A DNA stretch of 64,000 bases from Streptomyces sp. A2-16 (GTDB taxonomy: Bacteria; Actinomycetota; Actinomycetes; Streptomycetales; Streptomycetaceae). Every line of letters begins with the position of its first letter. Positions within the stretch are counted from its first letter, which is position 1. This document shows positions 1-8,465 of the stretch, piece after piece. Below the pieces are notes generated by a model, which searched no databases, was not told the DNA's origin, and worked only from the letters and a program-made list of their open reading frames with translations. The translations under genes and the position numbers were made by a program. The DNA lies in NCBI RefSeq assembly GCF_018128905.1, contig NZ_CP063808.1, positions 2,666,001 to 2,730,000 on the forward strand. The letters run 5' to 3'.

Positions 1-777
1 CGGCGGGACTCCCTGCTCACCGCCCGTTTCGGCACCGGCGACCAGGCGCTGGTCCTCGTCGCCATGGCCACCGGCGCCCGCGCCACCCCCGGTGCCCACC
101 GCGCCGCCGCCGAGGCGTGTCACTGGATCGGCCGGGCCGTGGGACGCAGCCATGCCCGGCTCGCGCAGGACATCGGCGCCGCCCGCAGGGGCGACCTCAA
201 GTCGGGGCTGCACCGGCTCACCGACCGCAGTCTCGGCAAGCTCCGCGCCAGCGCCGTGGAGCAGGGCATCGACCCGGAGGAGTACGCCGCCACCCTGCGC
301 TGTCTCCTCCTGCCCGCCGACCCCGACTGCCGTATTCGGGTCTTCTTCGGCGTCGGCGCGGGCGGTCTCTTCCGCCTGCGGGACGGCGAGTGGCACGACA
401 TCGAACCCCGGATCACCGACACCATCGGTGAACCGGTCGTCGGGTTCGGCTCACTGCCCTCCGAGACGCCCGACGGCGACCGCCTCACCATGGATCTGGG
501 CATCCCCACACCCCCGAGCCCCTACGAGCCCGCCCCCGAGCCGCCTCGCGAAGCCTTCCGTTTCCGTGCCTCCGTCGCCCGGCCGGGTGACACCCTCCTG
601 ATGTGCACCGGCGGCCTCGCCGATCCCCTGCGCGGCGAGCCCGAACTGTGCGAGTACCTCACGGGAAGGTGGTCGGGCCCCACCCCGCCCGGTCTCGCCG
701 CGTTCTTCGCCGACTCCCAAGTCAGGGTCAAGGGATATGCCGACGACCGTACGGCTGCCGGTGTTTGGGAGGCGTGA
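1..777 (+). CDS. PP2C-family protein phosphatase, C-terminal part (5' truncated by window)
   Basis: The reading frame is open from the first base and ends at TGA 775-777, so the gene starts upstream of the window; 258 residues are visible. The visible part begins with RRDSLLTARFGTGDQ and has the segments ALVLVAMATGAR, VGFGSLPSE and DTLLMCTGGLADPL. These resemble the C-terminal half of Streptomyces PP2C-type serine/threonine phosphatases, whose GD..L.C.DGL motif is a metal-binding site. Here that motif reads GDTLLMCTGGLADP, with Gly in place of the usual Asp, so metal binding and activity are uncertain. The gene ends 55 bases before poxB. The family call rests on motif recognition in a partial protein. 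Confidence 0.6.
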   Translation, partial: RRDSLLTARFGTGDQALVLVAMATGARATPGAHRAAAEACHWIGRAVGRSHARLAQDIGAARRGDLKSGLHRLTDRSLGKLRASAVEQGIDPEEYAATLRCLLLPADPDCRIRVFFGVGAGGLFRLRDGEWHDIEPRITDTIGEPVVGFGSLPSETPDGDRLTMDLGIPTPPSPYEPAPEPPREAFRFRASVARPGDTLLMCTGGLADPLRGEPELCEYLTGRWSGPTPPGLAAFFADSQVRVKGYADDRTAAGVWEA

Positions 778-831
778 TCGCGGCCATTGTGGATTGATGG
801 ACCCAAGGAGACCGAAGGGGTGCATGGAGCC

Positions 832-2574
832 ATGGCCAAACAGAACGTCGCCGAGCAGTTCGTGGACATCCTCGTCAAGGCGGGGGTGAAACGCCTCTAC
901 GGCGTCGTCGGCGACAGCCTCAACCCGGTCGTGGACGCGGTGCGCCGCAACGCCGCCATCGACTGGGTGCATGTCCGGCACGAGGAGACCGCCGCCTTCG
1001 CCGCGGGGGCGGAAGCACAGATCACCGGAAAACTGGCCGCGTGCGCCGGCTCCTGCGGGCCCGGCAACCTGCACCTCATCAACGGCCTCTACGACGCCCA
1101 CCGCTCGATGGCCCCCGTCCTCGCCCTCGCCTCGCACATCCCGTCCAGCGAGATCGGTCTCGGCTACTTCCAGGAGACCCATCCCGATCAGCTGTTCCGC
1201 GAGTGCAGCCACTACAGCGAGATGATCTCCAACCCGAAGCAGATGCCGAGGCTGCTGCAGACCGCCATCCAGAACGCCGTCGGCCGCTCCGGCGTCAGCG
1301 TCGTCACCCTCCCCGGCGACATCGCCGACCAGCCCGCCCCCGAGAAGGCCGCCGAGACCGCCCTCGTCACCTCCCGGCCCTCCGTCCGCCCCGGTGACAC
1401 GGAGATCGACAAGCTCGTCGAGATGATCGACAAGGCCGACAAGGTCACCCTGTTCTGCGGCAGCGGCACCGCGGGCGCGCACGCCGAGGTCATGGAGTTC
1501 GCGGAGAAGATCAAGTCACCGGTGGGGCACGCCCTCAGGGGCAAGGAGTGGATCCAGTACGACAACCCCTTCGACGTCGGCATGAGCGGTCTGCTCGGCT
1601 ACGGCGCCGCCTACGAGGCCACCCACGAGTGCGATCTGCTGATCCTGCTCGGCACCGACTTCCCGTACAACGCCTTCCTCCCCGACGACGTCCAGATCGC
1701 GCAGGTCGACGTACGGCCCGAACACCTCGGCCGCCGCTCCAAGCTCGACCTCGCCGTCTGGGGCGATGTGAAGGAGACCCTGCGGTGTCTGACGCCGCGG
1801 GTGAAGGAGAAGACGAACCGGCGCTTCCTCGACAAGATGCTCAAGAAGCACGCCGACGCGCTCGAAGGGGTCGTCAAGGCGTACACCCGCAAGGTCGAGA
1901 AGCACGTCCCGATCCACCCCGAGTACGTGGCCTCCGTGCTGGACGAACTCGCCGACGACGACGCGGTGTTCACCGTCGACACCGGTATGTGCAATGTGTG
2001 GGCCGCCCGTTACATCTCGCCCAACGGCCGTCGCCGCGTGATCGGTTCGTTCTCGCACGGGTCCATGGCGAACGCGCTGCCGATGGCGATCGGGGCGCAG
2101 TTCACCGACCGGAAGCGACAGGTCGTGTCGATGTCCGGGGACGGTGGATTCTCCATGCTGATGGGCGACTTCCTGACCCTCGTGCAGTACGACCTTCCCG
2201 TGAAGGTCGTCCTCTTCAACAACTCCTCGCTCGGCATGGTCGAGTTGGAGATGCTGGTCGCCGGGCTCCCGTCCTACGGCACCGCCAACAAGAACCCCGA
2301 CTTCGCGGCCGTGGCCCAGGCCTGCGGGGCCTACGGCGTGCGTGTCGAGAAGCCCAAGGACCTCGCCGGGGCGCTGAAGTCGGCGTTCAAGCACAAGGGG
2401 CCCGCCCTCGTCGACATCGTCACCGACCCCAACGCGCTCTCCATTCCGCCGAAGATCAGCGCCGAGATGGTCACCGGCTTCGCCCTGTCCGCCTCGAAGA
2501 TCGTCCTCGACGGCGGAGTCGGCCGCATGCTCCAGATGGCCCGCTCCAACATCCGCAACGTGCCCCGGCCCTGA
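832..2574 (+). CDS. poxB: Pyruvate dehydrogenase (quinone) / pyruvate oxidase, ThDP enzyme
   Basis: This 580-residue protein belongs to the thiamine-diphosphate enzymes of the acetolactate synthase/pyruvate oxidase group, and its length matches PoxB. PoxB oxidises pyruvate to acetate and CO2 and passes electrons to membrane quinone. Sequence evidence: the catalytic Glu of the ThDP N-terminal domain is at residue 51 (VRHEETAAF), the FAD-type central domain has GSGTAGAHAEVMEFAEKI, and the ThDP/Mg motif SGDGGFSMLMGD with a downstream NN is near residue 434. The start is ATG 832, preceded by GGAG at 825-828. In-frame GTG 820 and TTG 787 lie upstream but would add a tail the family lacks. The gene appears to be transcribed alone. 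Confidence 0.88.
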   Translation: MAKQNVAEQFVDILVKAGVKRLYGVVGDSLNPVVDAVRRNAAIDWVHVRHEETAAFAAGAEAQITGKLAACAGSCGPGNLHLINGLYDAHRSMAPVLALASHIPSSEIGLGYFQETHPDQLFRECSHYSEMISNPKQMPRLLQTAIQNAVGRSGVSVVTLPGDIADQPAPEKAAETALVTSRPSVRPGDTEIDKLVEMIDKADKVTLFCGSGTAGAHAEVMEFAEKIKSPVGHALRGKEWIQYDNPFDVGMSGLLGYGAAYEATHECDLLILLGTDFPYNAFLPDDVQIAQVDVRPEHLGRRSKLDLAVWGDVKETLRCLTPRVKEKTNRRFLDKMLKKHADALEGVVKAYTRKVEKHVPIHPEYVASVLDELADDDAVFTVDTGMCNVWAARYISPNGRRRVIGSFSHGSMANALPMAIGAQFTDRKRQVVSMSGDGGFSMLMGDFLTLVQYDLPVKVVLFNNSSLGMVELEMLVAGLPSYGTANKNPDFAAVAQACGAYGVRVEKPKDLAGALKSAFKHKGPALVDIVTDPNALSIPPKISAEMVTGFALSASKIVLDGGVGRMLQMARSNIRNVPRP

Positions 2575-2601
2575 GGGTCGCGTGGGTGCGAGACTGGCCG
2601 C

Positions 2602-2970
2602 ATGCCGGACATCTCCTTCACCGAGGTCGCGCCCGTCGTCCCGGTCCGCGACCTCGACGCGGCCCTGGAGCGATACCGCCGACTGGGCTTCGCCGCACGT
2701 GCCTACGACGGTCCGGAGCGGTACGGCTTCGTCGAGCGGGGCGCGGTCTCGATCCACCTCAGCGAGTGGTCCGAGCACGATCCGCTGCGCACCGGAGCCG
2801 TCGTCTACCTCTATGTGAGTGACGCCGACGCCGTCCATGCCGAATGGGCGGCGTCCGGAGTCGAGGGCCGCTTCGTCGGGCCGGCCGACACGCCTTACGG
2901 ACTAAGGGAGTTCACCTACGTGGACGCCGACGGCACGGCGCACCGCGTGGGTTCCCCGGCCGGCTCCTAG
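2602..2970 (+). CDS. VOC-family (glyoxalase/bleomycin-resistance fold) protein
   Basis: A 122-residue single-domain protein of the vicinal oxygen chelate superfamily. Features seen are the opening strand VAPVVPVRDLDAALERYRRLGF, interrupted here only for description (the core is PVRDLDAALERY), and the closing strand LREFTYVDADGTAHRVGSP, both typical of the bleomycin-resistance/glyoxalase subgroup. Its length equals one VOC monomer, and the family usually dimerises to form the metal or ligand site. A substrate cannot be read from the sequence; antibiotic sequestration or a small dioxygenase-like role are both possible. It starts 27 bases after poxB and may be co-transcribed with it. Its last 4 bases overlap the stop of the convergent HTH gene. 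Confidence 0.75.
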   Translation: MPDISFTEVAPVVPVRDLDAALERYRRLGFAARAYDGPERYGFVERGAVSIHLSEWSEHDPLRTGAVVYLYVSDADAVHAEWAASGVEGRFVGPADTPYGLREFTYVDADGTAHRVGSPAGS

Positions 2971-4418
2971 CCCTCGGATTTCACCCACGCCCGCTCGCCC
3001 GCGGCGTTCGTGCCGTACCAGAGACGGGTCAGGCCCTTGGTGCTGGTCGTGCGGAACGGACGGCCGTGGTCGTCGATGCGGACCGTGCCGGTGCGGCCCT
3101 GGGAGGACCAGTCGAGTTCGAGGTACCAGTTGCAGTCGTACGTCTGCGTCGTCGCGGTGACCAGCAGCACCTCCGGGTCCGTGGCGGAGACCCGGTAGGG
3201 GAACTCCACCGCGGGCACGGTCTGTCCGCTGTCGTTGCCGGCGACCGCGTGGGCGATGGGGCGGTCGATGTCCAGGTTGACGTCGAAGCCGCGGGGGGTG
3301 AGCCCGCCGCCGCAGCCCTGGTCCATGGCGTACGCGATACCGGGTGCCGGGGAGCTGCGGCCGGTGATCCGGACGCGGAGCGCCTCCAGGACGACGGCCG
3401 TGGACGACCGCCCCTGCACGGAGATCTGCACCTTCGTCTCCCGCCCGTGGATCGCGCCCTGGGTCGCCGCCCAGGTGCCGGCGTCCTGGACGAGCGGGGG
3501 CGGGGGAACCTGGGAGGGCGGCTTGTCGATGACGTAGTCGTGACCGCAGCCTCCCTCCCAGATCTGGGAGTTCGCGCTCCAGGTCAGGGGAGTGCCGACG
3601 GAGGTCCCCTGCTTCCCGGCCCCCGTGTTCTTCTTCGAGGTGCCGCGGCCGGGGGACGCCGAAGCGGAGGGTCCTGTTCGGGTGGCACCGGTGGAGGGGG
3701 AGGCGGACGTGGCGTCGGGGCTCGGTGACGGCGATCCGGAACGGCCGGGCAGGCTCGACGCGGTCGTCCGGGACGACGGGTCGGGAGCCTGGGCCACCTT
3801 GTCCGAGGCAGGACGGCCGGACGGCAGCGCCGAAAGACTGCCCAGGGTGGCCAGAGCGACCACGACGGCGGCCGCGGTGACGAGGAAACGCCGACGGCGG
3901 TACCAGGGGAGCGGCGGGGGAGCAGCGGACGCCGTCACGTGCACGGTGTCCGGCTCACCCGCACGCTCACTGTCGCCCTCTCCCTCTTCCCCGCTCTCCG
4001 GTCCCGGCCCACCGGCCGCCTCCGCGCGCGGATCGCCCTCCGCCCGGGCCGACACGACGAGGGCCTCCGACGACTCCGACGCTCGCGACGGCTCGGACGG
4101 CCCAGACGGCCCAGACGGCCCAGACGGCTCTGTCGGCTCCGCGGTCCGTGGCCGCTGTCTCGCCGCCACCGCCGACAGCCACAATCGGTGCAGTTCCATC
4201 CGCTCCGCGGCCGACGCCCCGCACAGCGCCGCGAACCGCTCCACCGGAGCGAAGTCGACCGGGACCGCGTCGCCCGCGCAGTACCGGTGCAGGGTCGAGG
4301 TGTTCATGTTCAGGCGCCGGGCCAGCGACCCGTAGCTGCGGTCCGTGCGCTCCTTCAGCCGCCGCAGCAGCGCCGCGAACTCCTGCACGTCGTCCCCGTG
4401 ATCCTGTACTTCCGACAC
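2967..4418 (-). CDS. Membrane-anchored XRE-type HTH protein with extracytoplasmic C-terminal domain
   Basis: This 483-residue protein has three parts. Residues about 8-65 form an XRE/Cro-type helix-turn-helix (SYGSLARRLNMNTSTLHRYC). A low-complexity Pro/Ser/Glu linker follows and includes four GPS-type repeats near residues 98-108. One transmembrane segment is at about 178-198 after RRRR, which puts the last 285 residues outside. The outer region has a Ser/Pro/Thr-rich stalk and a globular domain with a WEGGCGHDY segment. The architecture is common in Streptomyces and resembles one-component membrane-bound regulators (RodZ-like topology), but the signal sensed is unknown. It is convergent with the VOC gene and overlaps it by 4 bases. 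Confidence 0.75.
   Translation of the reverse strand: MSEVQDHGDDVQEFAALLRRLKERTDRSYGSLARRLNMNTSTLHRYCAGDAVPVDFAPVERFAALCGASAAERMELHRLWLSAVAARQRPRTAEPTEPSGPSGPSGPSEPSRASESSEALVVSARAEGDPRAEAAGGPGPESGEEGEGDSERAGEPDTVHVTASAAPPPLPWYRRRRFLVTAAAVVVALATLGSLSALPSGRPASDKVAQAPDPSSRTTASSLPGRSGSPSPSPDATSASPSTGATRTGPSASASPGRGTSKKNTGAGKQGTSVGTPLTWSANSQIWEGGCGHDYVIDKPPSQVPPPPLVQDAGTWAATQGAIHGRETKVQISVQGRSSTAVVLEALRVRITGRSSPAPGIAYAMDQGCGGGLTPRGFDVNLDIDRPIAHAVAGNDSGQTVPAVEFPYRVSATDPEVLLVTATTQTYDCNWYLELDWSSQGRTGTVRIDDHGRPFRTTSTKGLTRLWYGTNAAGERAWVKSEG
4099..4125. repeat. Three perfect 9-bp tandem repeats in coding DNA
   Basis: Three exact copies of GGCCCAGAC stand at 4099-4107, 4108-4116 and 4117-4125, with a partial copy on each side. 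On the minus strand they encode the Gly-Pro-Ser tripeptides of the linker in the membrane-anchored HTH protein. The unit is a multiple of three, so slippage would change linker length without breaking the frame. Confidence 0.85.
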
Positions 4419-4625
4419 CGACTCCCCCAGATCCGTATCCCAGGCACACCATATACCTGCACGTCAGAGGGGCTGGGATGGTTCCACCACGGCGAAAGGG
4501 CCGTCAGCCGTTGCGCCGGACTCCTGTGACGTCCGATGCTCTTGGTGTCGCACCGACCAGGGCCGGACCGACCAACCGGCGGCGGGCGTCATTCCATTTC
4601 CATGCACTCATCACGGGGGACACCC

Positions 4626-5243
4626 ATGCCCATGCGCACCCGAGTCGGCACACTGGCCGCCCTCGCCGTCACCGGTCTCGCCCTCGGCGCGACGCTCGCC
4701 ACGCCGGCGGAGGCCGCGCCCAAGGCGCCCGGCTTCCTCGCGGCCGCCGACCTCCCGCCGCACCCGAGTTCCTCGTGGACGGCCGGCAAGGTCACCCGCG
4801 GGGCCGGTGAGGAGGGGCTCGGCGTCTGTGCGAAGACGGACGTCCCGGCCCGCTCCTCCGCGTGGCACCGCGACTTCCGCACCGAGCTGGAGACCGGCGC
4901 CCGCCAGGTCACCGTGGTGCTGCCCGACACCGCGTCGGCCAAGAGCCTGGTCACCCGGCTGAACCGGGACTTCACGTCCTGCGCGGCCCGGATCGAGAAG
5001 GCCGACCCGGAGACCGAGGCCACCGGCAAGGACTACGGGAAGCTGTCCGTCGAGGAGGGCGCCCACGTCTACGGGCTGCACACCGAGAGCTCCTGGGGCG
5101 CCCTCGACGTCAACCTCATGTCGGTCGGACGGGATGGCCGGACCGTGACCGTCGTCGACTGGGGCCAGATGGGCCGCCTCAGCGACGCCCCGGTGAAGGC
5201 CTTCAAGAAGACGACCGTCACCGCGGTGAACAAGCTCCACTGA
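4626..5243 (+). CDS. Secreted hypothetical protein
   Basis: A 205-residue protein with an N-terminal Sec signal peptide: basic MPMRTR, a hydrophobic core to about residue 22, and an Ala-rich cleavage site near LATPAEAA. The mature part is a single domain with two cysteines (CAKTD and TSCAARI) that could form a disulfide, and repeated strand-like segments such as QVTVVLPDTASAKSLV and GRTVTVVDWGQMG. It loosely resembles the extracellular sensor domain found at the C-terminus of PknH-type kinases and in actinobacterial lipoproteins, but I cannot confirm this. The start is ATG 4626 with GGGGGA at 4615-4620. The next gene, also secreted, follows 93 bases later. Confidence 0.65.
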   Translation: MPMRTRVGTLAALAVTGLALGATLATPAEAAPKAPGFLAAADLPPHPSSSWTAGKVTRGAGEEGLGVCAKTDVPARSSAWHRDFRTELETGARQVTVVLPDTASAKSLVTRLNRDFTSCAARIEKADPETEATGKDYGKLSVEEGAHVYGLHTESSWGALDVNLMSVGRDGRTVTVVDWGQMGRLSDAPVKAFKKTTVTAVNKLH

Positions 5244-5336
5244 GCAGCGGGGTCGCCCTCCCGCACGGGGGTCGGGCGGGCGGCCCCGCGGACCACATCA
5301 CCAGCAGCAGCAACAGAAAGAAAACGGGGAAGACAG

Positions 5337-5801
5337 ATGAACACGACCAAGGCGACCCGCCGCACCACCCTGGCCGTCGGCCTCGCCCTGGCCCTCGGCC
5401 TCGGCGTCACCGCCCAGGCCTCCGCCGGAGCACCGCGCAGCGTCAGCGGCAAGCCGTCCGACAACATCACCCGCATCGCCGACTTCTACGGCGCCTACAT
5501 CGACGCGGTCGACGACGAGGGCGGCGGCGCGCTCCAGGACGCGCTGCGCGCGCACTACCTCACGCCCGCCTTCCAGAAGGAGCTCACCGCCTGGGAGGAG
5601 AAGGAGCACGCCGACGGCGTCCTGCGCGCCCAGAACGTGCCCCTCGCCTGGAAGGTCACCGACAACGGAACCCGCGACTACACGGAAGCCGTCGTCACCC
5701 TCACCTGGAGCGCCGGCCAGACCAGCACCCTCGTCGTCGACATGACCCGCGGCAGTCACAAGATCCTTCACATCGGAACCAAGGGCCTCGGGAGCAAGTA
5801 G
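5337..5801 (+). CDS. Small secreted hypothetical protein
   Basis: A 154-residue exported protein. It has a signal peptide of about 30 residues (MNTTKATRRTT followed by a Leu/Ala/Gly core, with cleavage near TAQASA). The mature domain has one helix-rich half (ITRIADFYGAYIDAV) and one strand-rich half ending in TSTLVVDMTRGSHKILHIG. This layout resembles small secreted domains with a DUF3828-like or NTF2-like fold, but I do not recognise the family. The ribosome site GGGGA lies 7-8 bases before ATG 5337. It follows another secreted gene on the same strand and may be in the same operon. Confidence 0.6.
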   Translation: MNTTKATRRTTLAVGLALALGLGVTAQASAGAPRSVSGKPSDNITRIADFYGAYIDAVDDEGGGALQDALRAHYLTPAFQKELTAWEEKEHADGVLRAQNVPLAWKVTDNGTRDYTEAVVTLTWSAGQTSTLVVDMTRGSHKILHIGTKGLGSK

Positions 5802-6546
5802 CGGCACATTCAGGCCAGTTTCCCGGCTGCCCCAGCCCTTCGCCGGGTACGGCCGGGACGGCAGCGCGCAGTCGGCAGATCGGCCCATGCCGGGTGGTCC
5901 CGGTGTCCCGGGGCCGCGTGGGCCGGGTGCCCCACGGCATCGGGGCCCGCTGTCGCCTCCGGGATCGGTCGCACCCGCCCACCCCCGCTCGCCGGGCCCC
6001 GATCCTCGGGTGCCGGCGGCGGGGGTGCGCGCCGTTCGAGGGGCGCGCGGGACGTCGTACGGCAGGCTCGTCGTCCAAGGACATGGGCGGGCGCGTGGGG
6101 TGCCCGAGGGCCCCTCCGCGCCTGGGTGCCCAGGTCCGCCCGCTCCGCCCGCCCTCCGGTACCACGCCGCCGACCAGGTACTTTCCCGCGCCTTCCCGCT
6201 CGTGAAGAGGTGCCGCACGGCCCGGGGCGTTCGGTACGCGGCCACCGGTTCGCGGGGCACATGCCGCACGGAGGGGACCGGCGGCACAGGCGCCGCGGGC
6301 CGGACGGCCCGGGTGGATCGGCGCCGGGCCCGGAGAGTCGCGACCGCGCCCTCGCGGACGGCGGTTCGCGGGGCGTGGTCCGGGAGTCGCCTGCCCTGTC
6401 GGCGCGGCCGTGGTCGCCACCGCAAACGTGGCCGAACACCTGGTCGTTGACGATTCGACATGACTGCCGCATGAACTACGGGGCATGGATCCCCGTGAAC
6501 GTGTTCGAGCAGGAGGGGAACCGACATCGGCACGCGGGCGGGGGTC
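5802..6546. other. 745-bp gap with no convincing gene
   Basis: Open frames exist here on both strands, but their translations are mostly Arg, Pro and Gly and lack domain-like hydrophobic patterning. I read them as frame shadows of GC-rich non-coding DNA. No strong hairpin terminator or transfer RNA is visible. A TTGACG hexamer at 6447-6452 could serve the downstream ATPase gene, but no good -10 box stands at the right distance. Confidence 0.5.
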
Positions 6547-7029
6547 ATGAAGAGGCAGGCACGAGGAGGCGGTCCCACGGCAGTAGGGGCCTTCTCGGCA
6601 CAGACCATGGAGGAGAAGGCCGACGGCGTCCGGGAGCAGGCGCAGTCGCCTCAGCTCCGACGCAGACTGGAGCGGGCGGACCTGGGGGCCGTACCCGAGA
6701 CACGCAGGGCCCTGCGTGAGCTGTTACGACACTGGGGGAGGCCCGGACGATCCGAGATAGCCGAACTGCTCACCAGTGAACTCGTCACCAACGCACTCGT
6801 GCACACCGACCACGACGCGGTCGTCACGGCCACGGTGGGGCCGCGGGCCCTGCGGGTGGAGGTGCGGGACTTCGTGGCCCGCAGGCCCCGGATGCGCGCG
6901 ACGAAGGCCGACGACGGAACGCACGGCAGGGGCCTGATCCTGGTGCAGTCCCTCGCGGACGCCTGGGGCGTACGGGCCCACGGTGTGGGCAAGGCAGTCT
7001 GGTTCGAACTCGACGCCGGAGCGGCGTGA
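6547..7029 (+). CDS. Anti-sigma-factor-type ATP-binding protein (HATPase_c_2)
   Basis: A 160-residue protein with the GHKL ATPase fold of RsbW/SpoIIAB-type proteins, which are very numerous in Streptomyces. The N box is ELVTNALVHTD, and the G1-like loop (VEVRDFVARRPRMR) and G2 box (GRGLILVQSLADAWG) follow in order. Members either bind sigma factors or act as small regulatory kinases. This one stands alone with no sigma factor or STAS partner beside it. The G1 motif lacks the usual D.G.G pattern, so kinase activity is uncertain. ATG 6547 was chosen; ATG 6607 is an alternative start. Confidence 0.8.
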   Translation: MKRQARGGGPTAVGAFSAQTMEEKADGVREQAQSPQLRRRLERADLGAVPETRRALRELLRHWGRPGRSEIAELLTSELVTNALVHTDHDAVVTATVGPRALRVEVRDFVARRPRMRATKADDGTHGRGLILVQSLADAWGVRAHGVGKAVWFELDAGAA

Positions 7030-7030
7030 A

Positions 7031-7077
7031 CCACGGGAAGGGGGCGTGACCGCGTCGGTCACGCCCCCTTCCCATGG
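7031..7077. terminator. Strong bidirectional hairpin terminator
   Basis: A perfect 17-bp stem (7035-7051 paired with 7057-7073) with a 5-base loop, extended by three outer pairs. It lies 2 bases after the stop of the ATPase gene and 37 bases before the stop of the convergent DUF2637 gene, so it probably ends both transcripts. There is no U-tract, as is usual in Streptomyces. Confidence 0.9.
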
Positions 7078-7113
7078 TGCTCCGGCCTTCAGGCCGCGCC
7101 CTTCAGCCCGGCC

Positions 7114-8151
7114 TCAGCCGAACTGCTGCTCAAGATCCTTGAGTTTGCGCTCCAGAGAGTCGAGACGCGGCAGGGCCATTGTGTCGTCCTCCGCGGTGAG
7201 GTCGACCGAGTGCGACTCGGAGGCCCCGCGGACGGGCTGGAGAGAGGGACGCTGGCGCACCGGCAGCGGCTCCGGGGTGGATATCGCGGGCTCCGCGGAG
7301 GCACGCTCCAGAGCGGCCTGCGGCTGCTGCTCCAACTGGCGCCCGCCGCCCCGGCCGACGAAGCCGCGATGACCCCGGCTGATGGCCTTGAGCTGCGCCC
7401 GCTCCACGCGTTCCTGCTCGCGGCGCCGAAGACGGGCCGCCTCCTTCTGACGCTTGTCCTCGCGGACCTCGTCGACCGCCTCGTCGAGGCTGCGGACGTT
7501 CTCCAGCAGCATCAGGGACCAGGCCCTGTACGTCTCGCGGGGCGCCCTCACCCAGCGCACCACGCGGATCTGCGGCAGCGGCCGCGGCACCAGGCCCTGC
7601 TCACGGAGTGCGGCCCGGCGGGTCTGCTTCAGCGCCCGGTCGAACAGCACGGCCGCCGAGAGCGACATGCCGGAGAAGAACTGGGGGGCGCCGTCGTGGC
7701 CGAAGCCCCGCGGTGCGTGCACCCAGTTGAACCAGGCCGCCGCGCCCGCGAACGTCCACACGAGTATCCGCGAGCCGAGGGCCGCGTCACCGTGGCTGGC
7801 CTCGCGCACCGCGAGCACGGAGCAGAACATCGCCGCGCCGTCCAGTCCGAACGGCACCAGGTACTGCCAGCCGTTGGTCAGGCCCAGGTTCTGCTCGCCG
7901 AAGCCGACCAGGCCCTTGAAGGAGAGTGCCGCGGCGACCGCCGCACAGCAGAACAGGAGGACATAGGAGGCAGTGCCGTATATGGCTTCCTTGCGCCTGC
8001 GGCGCTCCTCGCTCCGCTCCCACGAGTCGTCTTTCGCGTGCTCCCCGCCGGACCGCTTGCTCCGCGCGAGCACCGCCACCGCCGCCAGCATGCCCAGGAG
8101 CAGTACGGCGCCCGGAAGCAACCAGTTCAGCGATATGTCGGTCAGTCTCAT
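7114..8151 (-). CDS. DUF2637 membrane protein
   Basis: A 345-residue protein of the actinobacterial DUF2637 family, found in chromosomes and in Streptomyces conjugative elements (SpdB/Spd-like proteins). The N-terminus holds about five hydrophobic segments: LPGAVLLLGMLAAVAVL, ASYVLLFCCAAVAAALSF, YLVPFGLDGAAMFCSVLAV, ILVWTFAGAAAWFNW and a shorter one at FFSGMSLSAAVLF. A long charged cytoplasmic tail from about residue 185 contains a predicted coiled coil (EAVDEVREDKRQKEAARLRR) and a C-terminal leucine-rich helix. The start is ATG 8151, with AGGGA upstream; an in-frame extension to 8202 lacks a ribosome site. The function is unknown; plasmid spread or membrane organisation has been proposed for relatives. 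Confidence 0.75.
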   Translation of the reverse strand: MRLTDISLNWLLPGAVLLLGMLAAVAVLARSKRSGGEHAKDDSWERSEERRRRKEAIYGTASYVLLFCCAAVAAALSFKGLVGFGEQNLGLTNGWQYLVPFGLDGAAMFCSVLAVREASHGDAALGSRILVWTFAGAAAWFNWVHAPRGFGHDGAPQFFSGMSLSAAVLFDRALKQTRRAALREQGLVPRPLPQIRVVRWVRAPRETYRAWSLMLLENVRSLDEAVDEVREDKRQKEAARLRRREQERVERAQLKAISRGHRGFVGRGGGRQLEQQPQAALERASAEPAISTPEPLPVRQRPSLQPVRGASESHSVDLTAEDDTMALPRLDSLERKLKDLEQQFG

Positions 8152-8323
8152 CTGGGGTCCCTTGCATTGGGATAGGGCGTAACGCCCGCCATAGTGGCCC
8201 ACACCCGCCGACCCTCAGGGGGTTTCGGGGCAAGAGGCCGCCAAGGAAGTGCAAGGGATTGCCCAGGGCAGCGTTTTGCTCGAACTGCCGCTTGAGGGGC
8301 GGGAGTTGAGTTCGAATAAGACT

Positions 8324-8335
8324 ACCCGTACGGGT
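8324..8335. promoter_or_regulatory. Perfect palindrome ACCCGTACGGGT, possible operator
   Basis: The sequence ACCCGTACGGGT equals its own reverse complement. It sits about 175 bases upstream of the DUF2637 start, in the only non-coding stretch available to that gene, next to the AT-rich run TTCGAATAAGACT. That suggests a regulator site, but no regulator is identified. Confidence 0.4.
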
Positions 8336-8450
8336 GGTTCCACGGAAAGTTCCTGCGCCGAGTGAGGAAGTTGTGAATTACCTGTAACCGAACGGGCGTC
8401 CCAGTCGGCGTTGATCTTACGGGACGTCCGAGGGGGCTACACGCCGGGGT

Positions 8451-8463
8451 CCCCCTGAGGGGG
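8451..8463 (-). terminator. Hairpin after fhuF
   Basis: CCCCC at 8451-8455 and GGGGG at 8459-8463 enclose a TGA loop. The hairpin starts 3 bases beyond the fhuF stop on the minus strand. The stem is short but entirely GC. Confidence 0.6.
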
Positions 8464-8465
8464 CC

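Larger units (their letters stand above)
8152..8465. other. Upstream region of the DUF2637 gene
   Basis: This 314-bp stretch lies between two minus-strand genes and holds the fhuF terminator hairpin and a perfect 12-base palindrome. The part near 8160-8330 is relatively AT-rich for this genome and probably carries the promoter of the DUF2637 gene. I see no gene in it. Confidence 0.6.

Noticed and set aside
5810..6472. Open frames of 180-260 codons on both strands in the gap
   Set aside because: Translations are dominated by Arg, Pro and Gly, with no domain-like pattern and no ribosome sites, as expected for frame shadows in GC-rich DNA.
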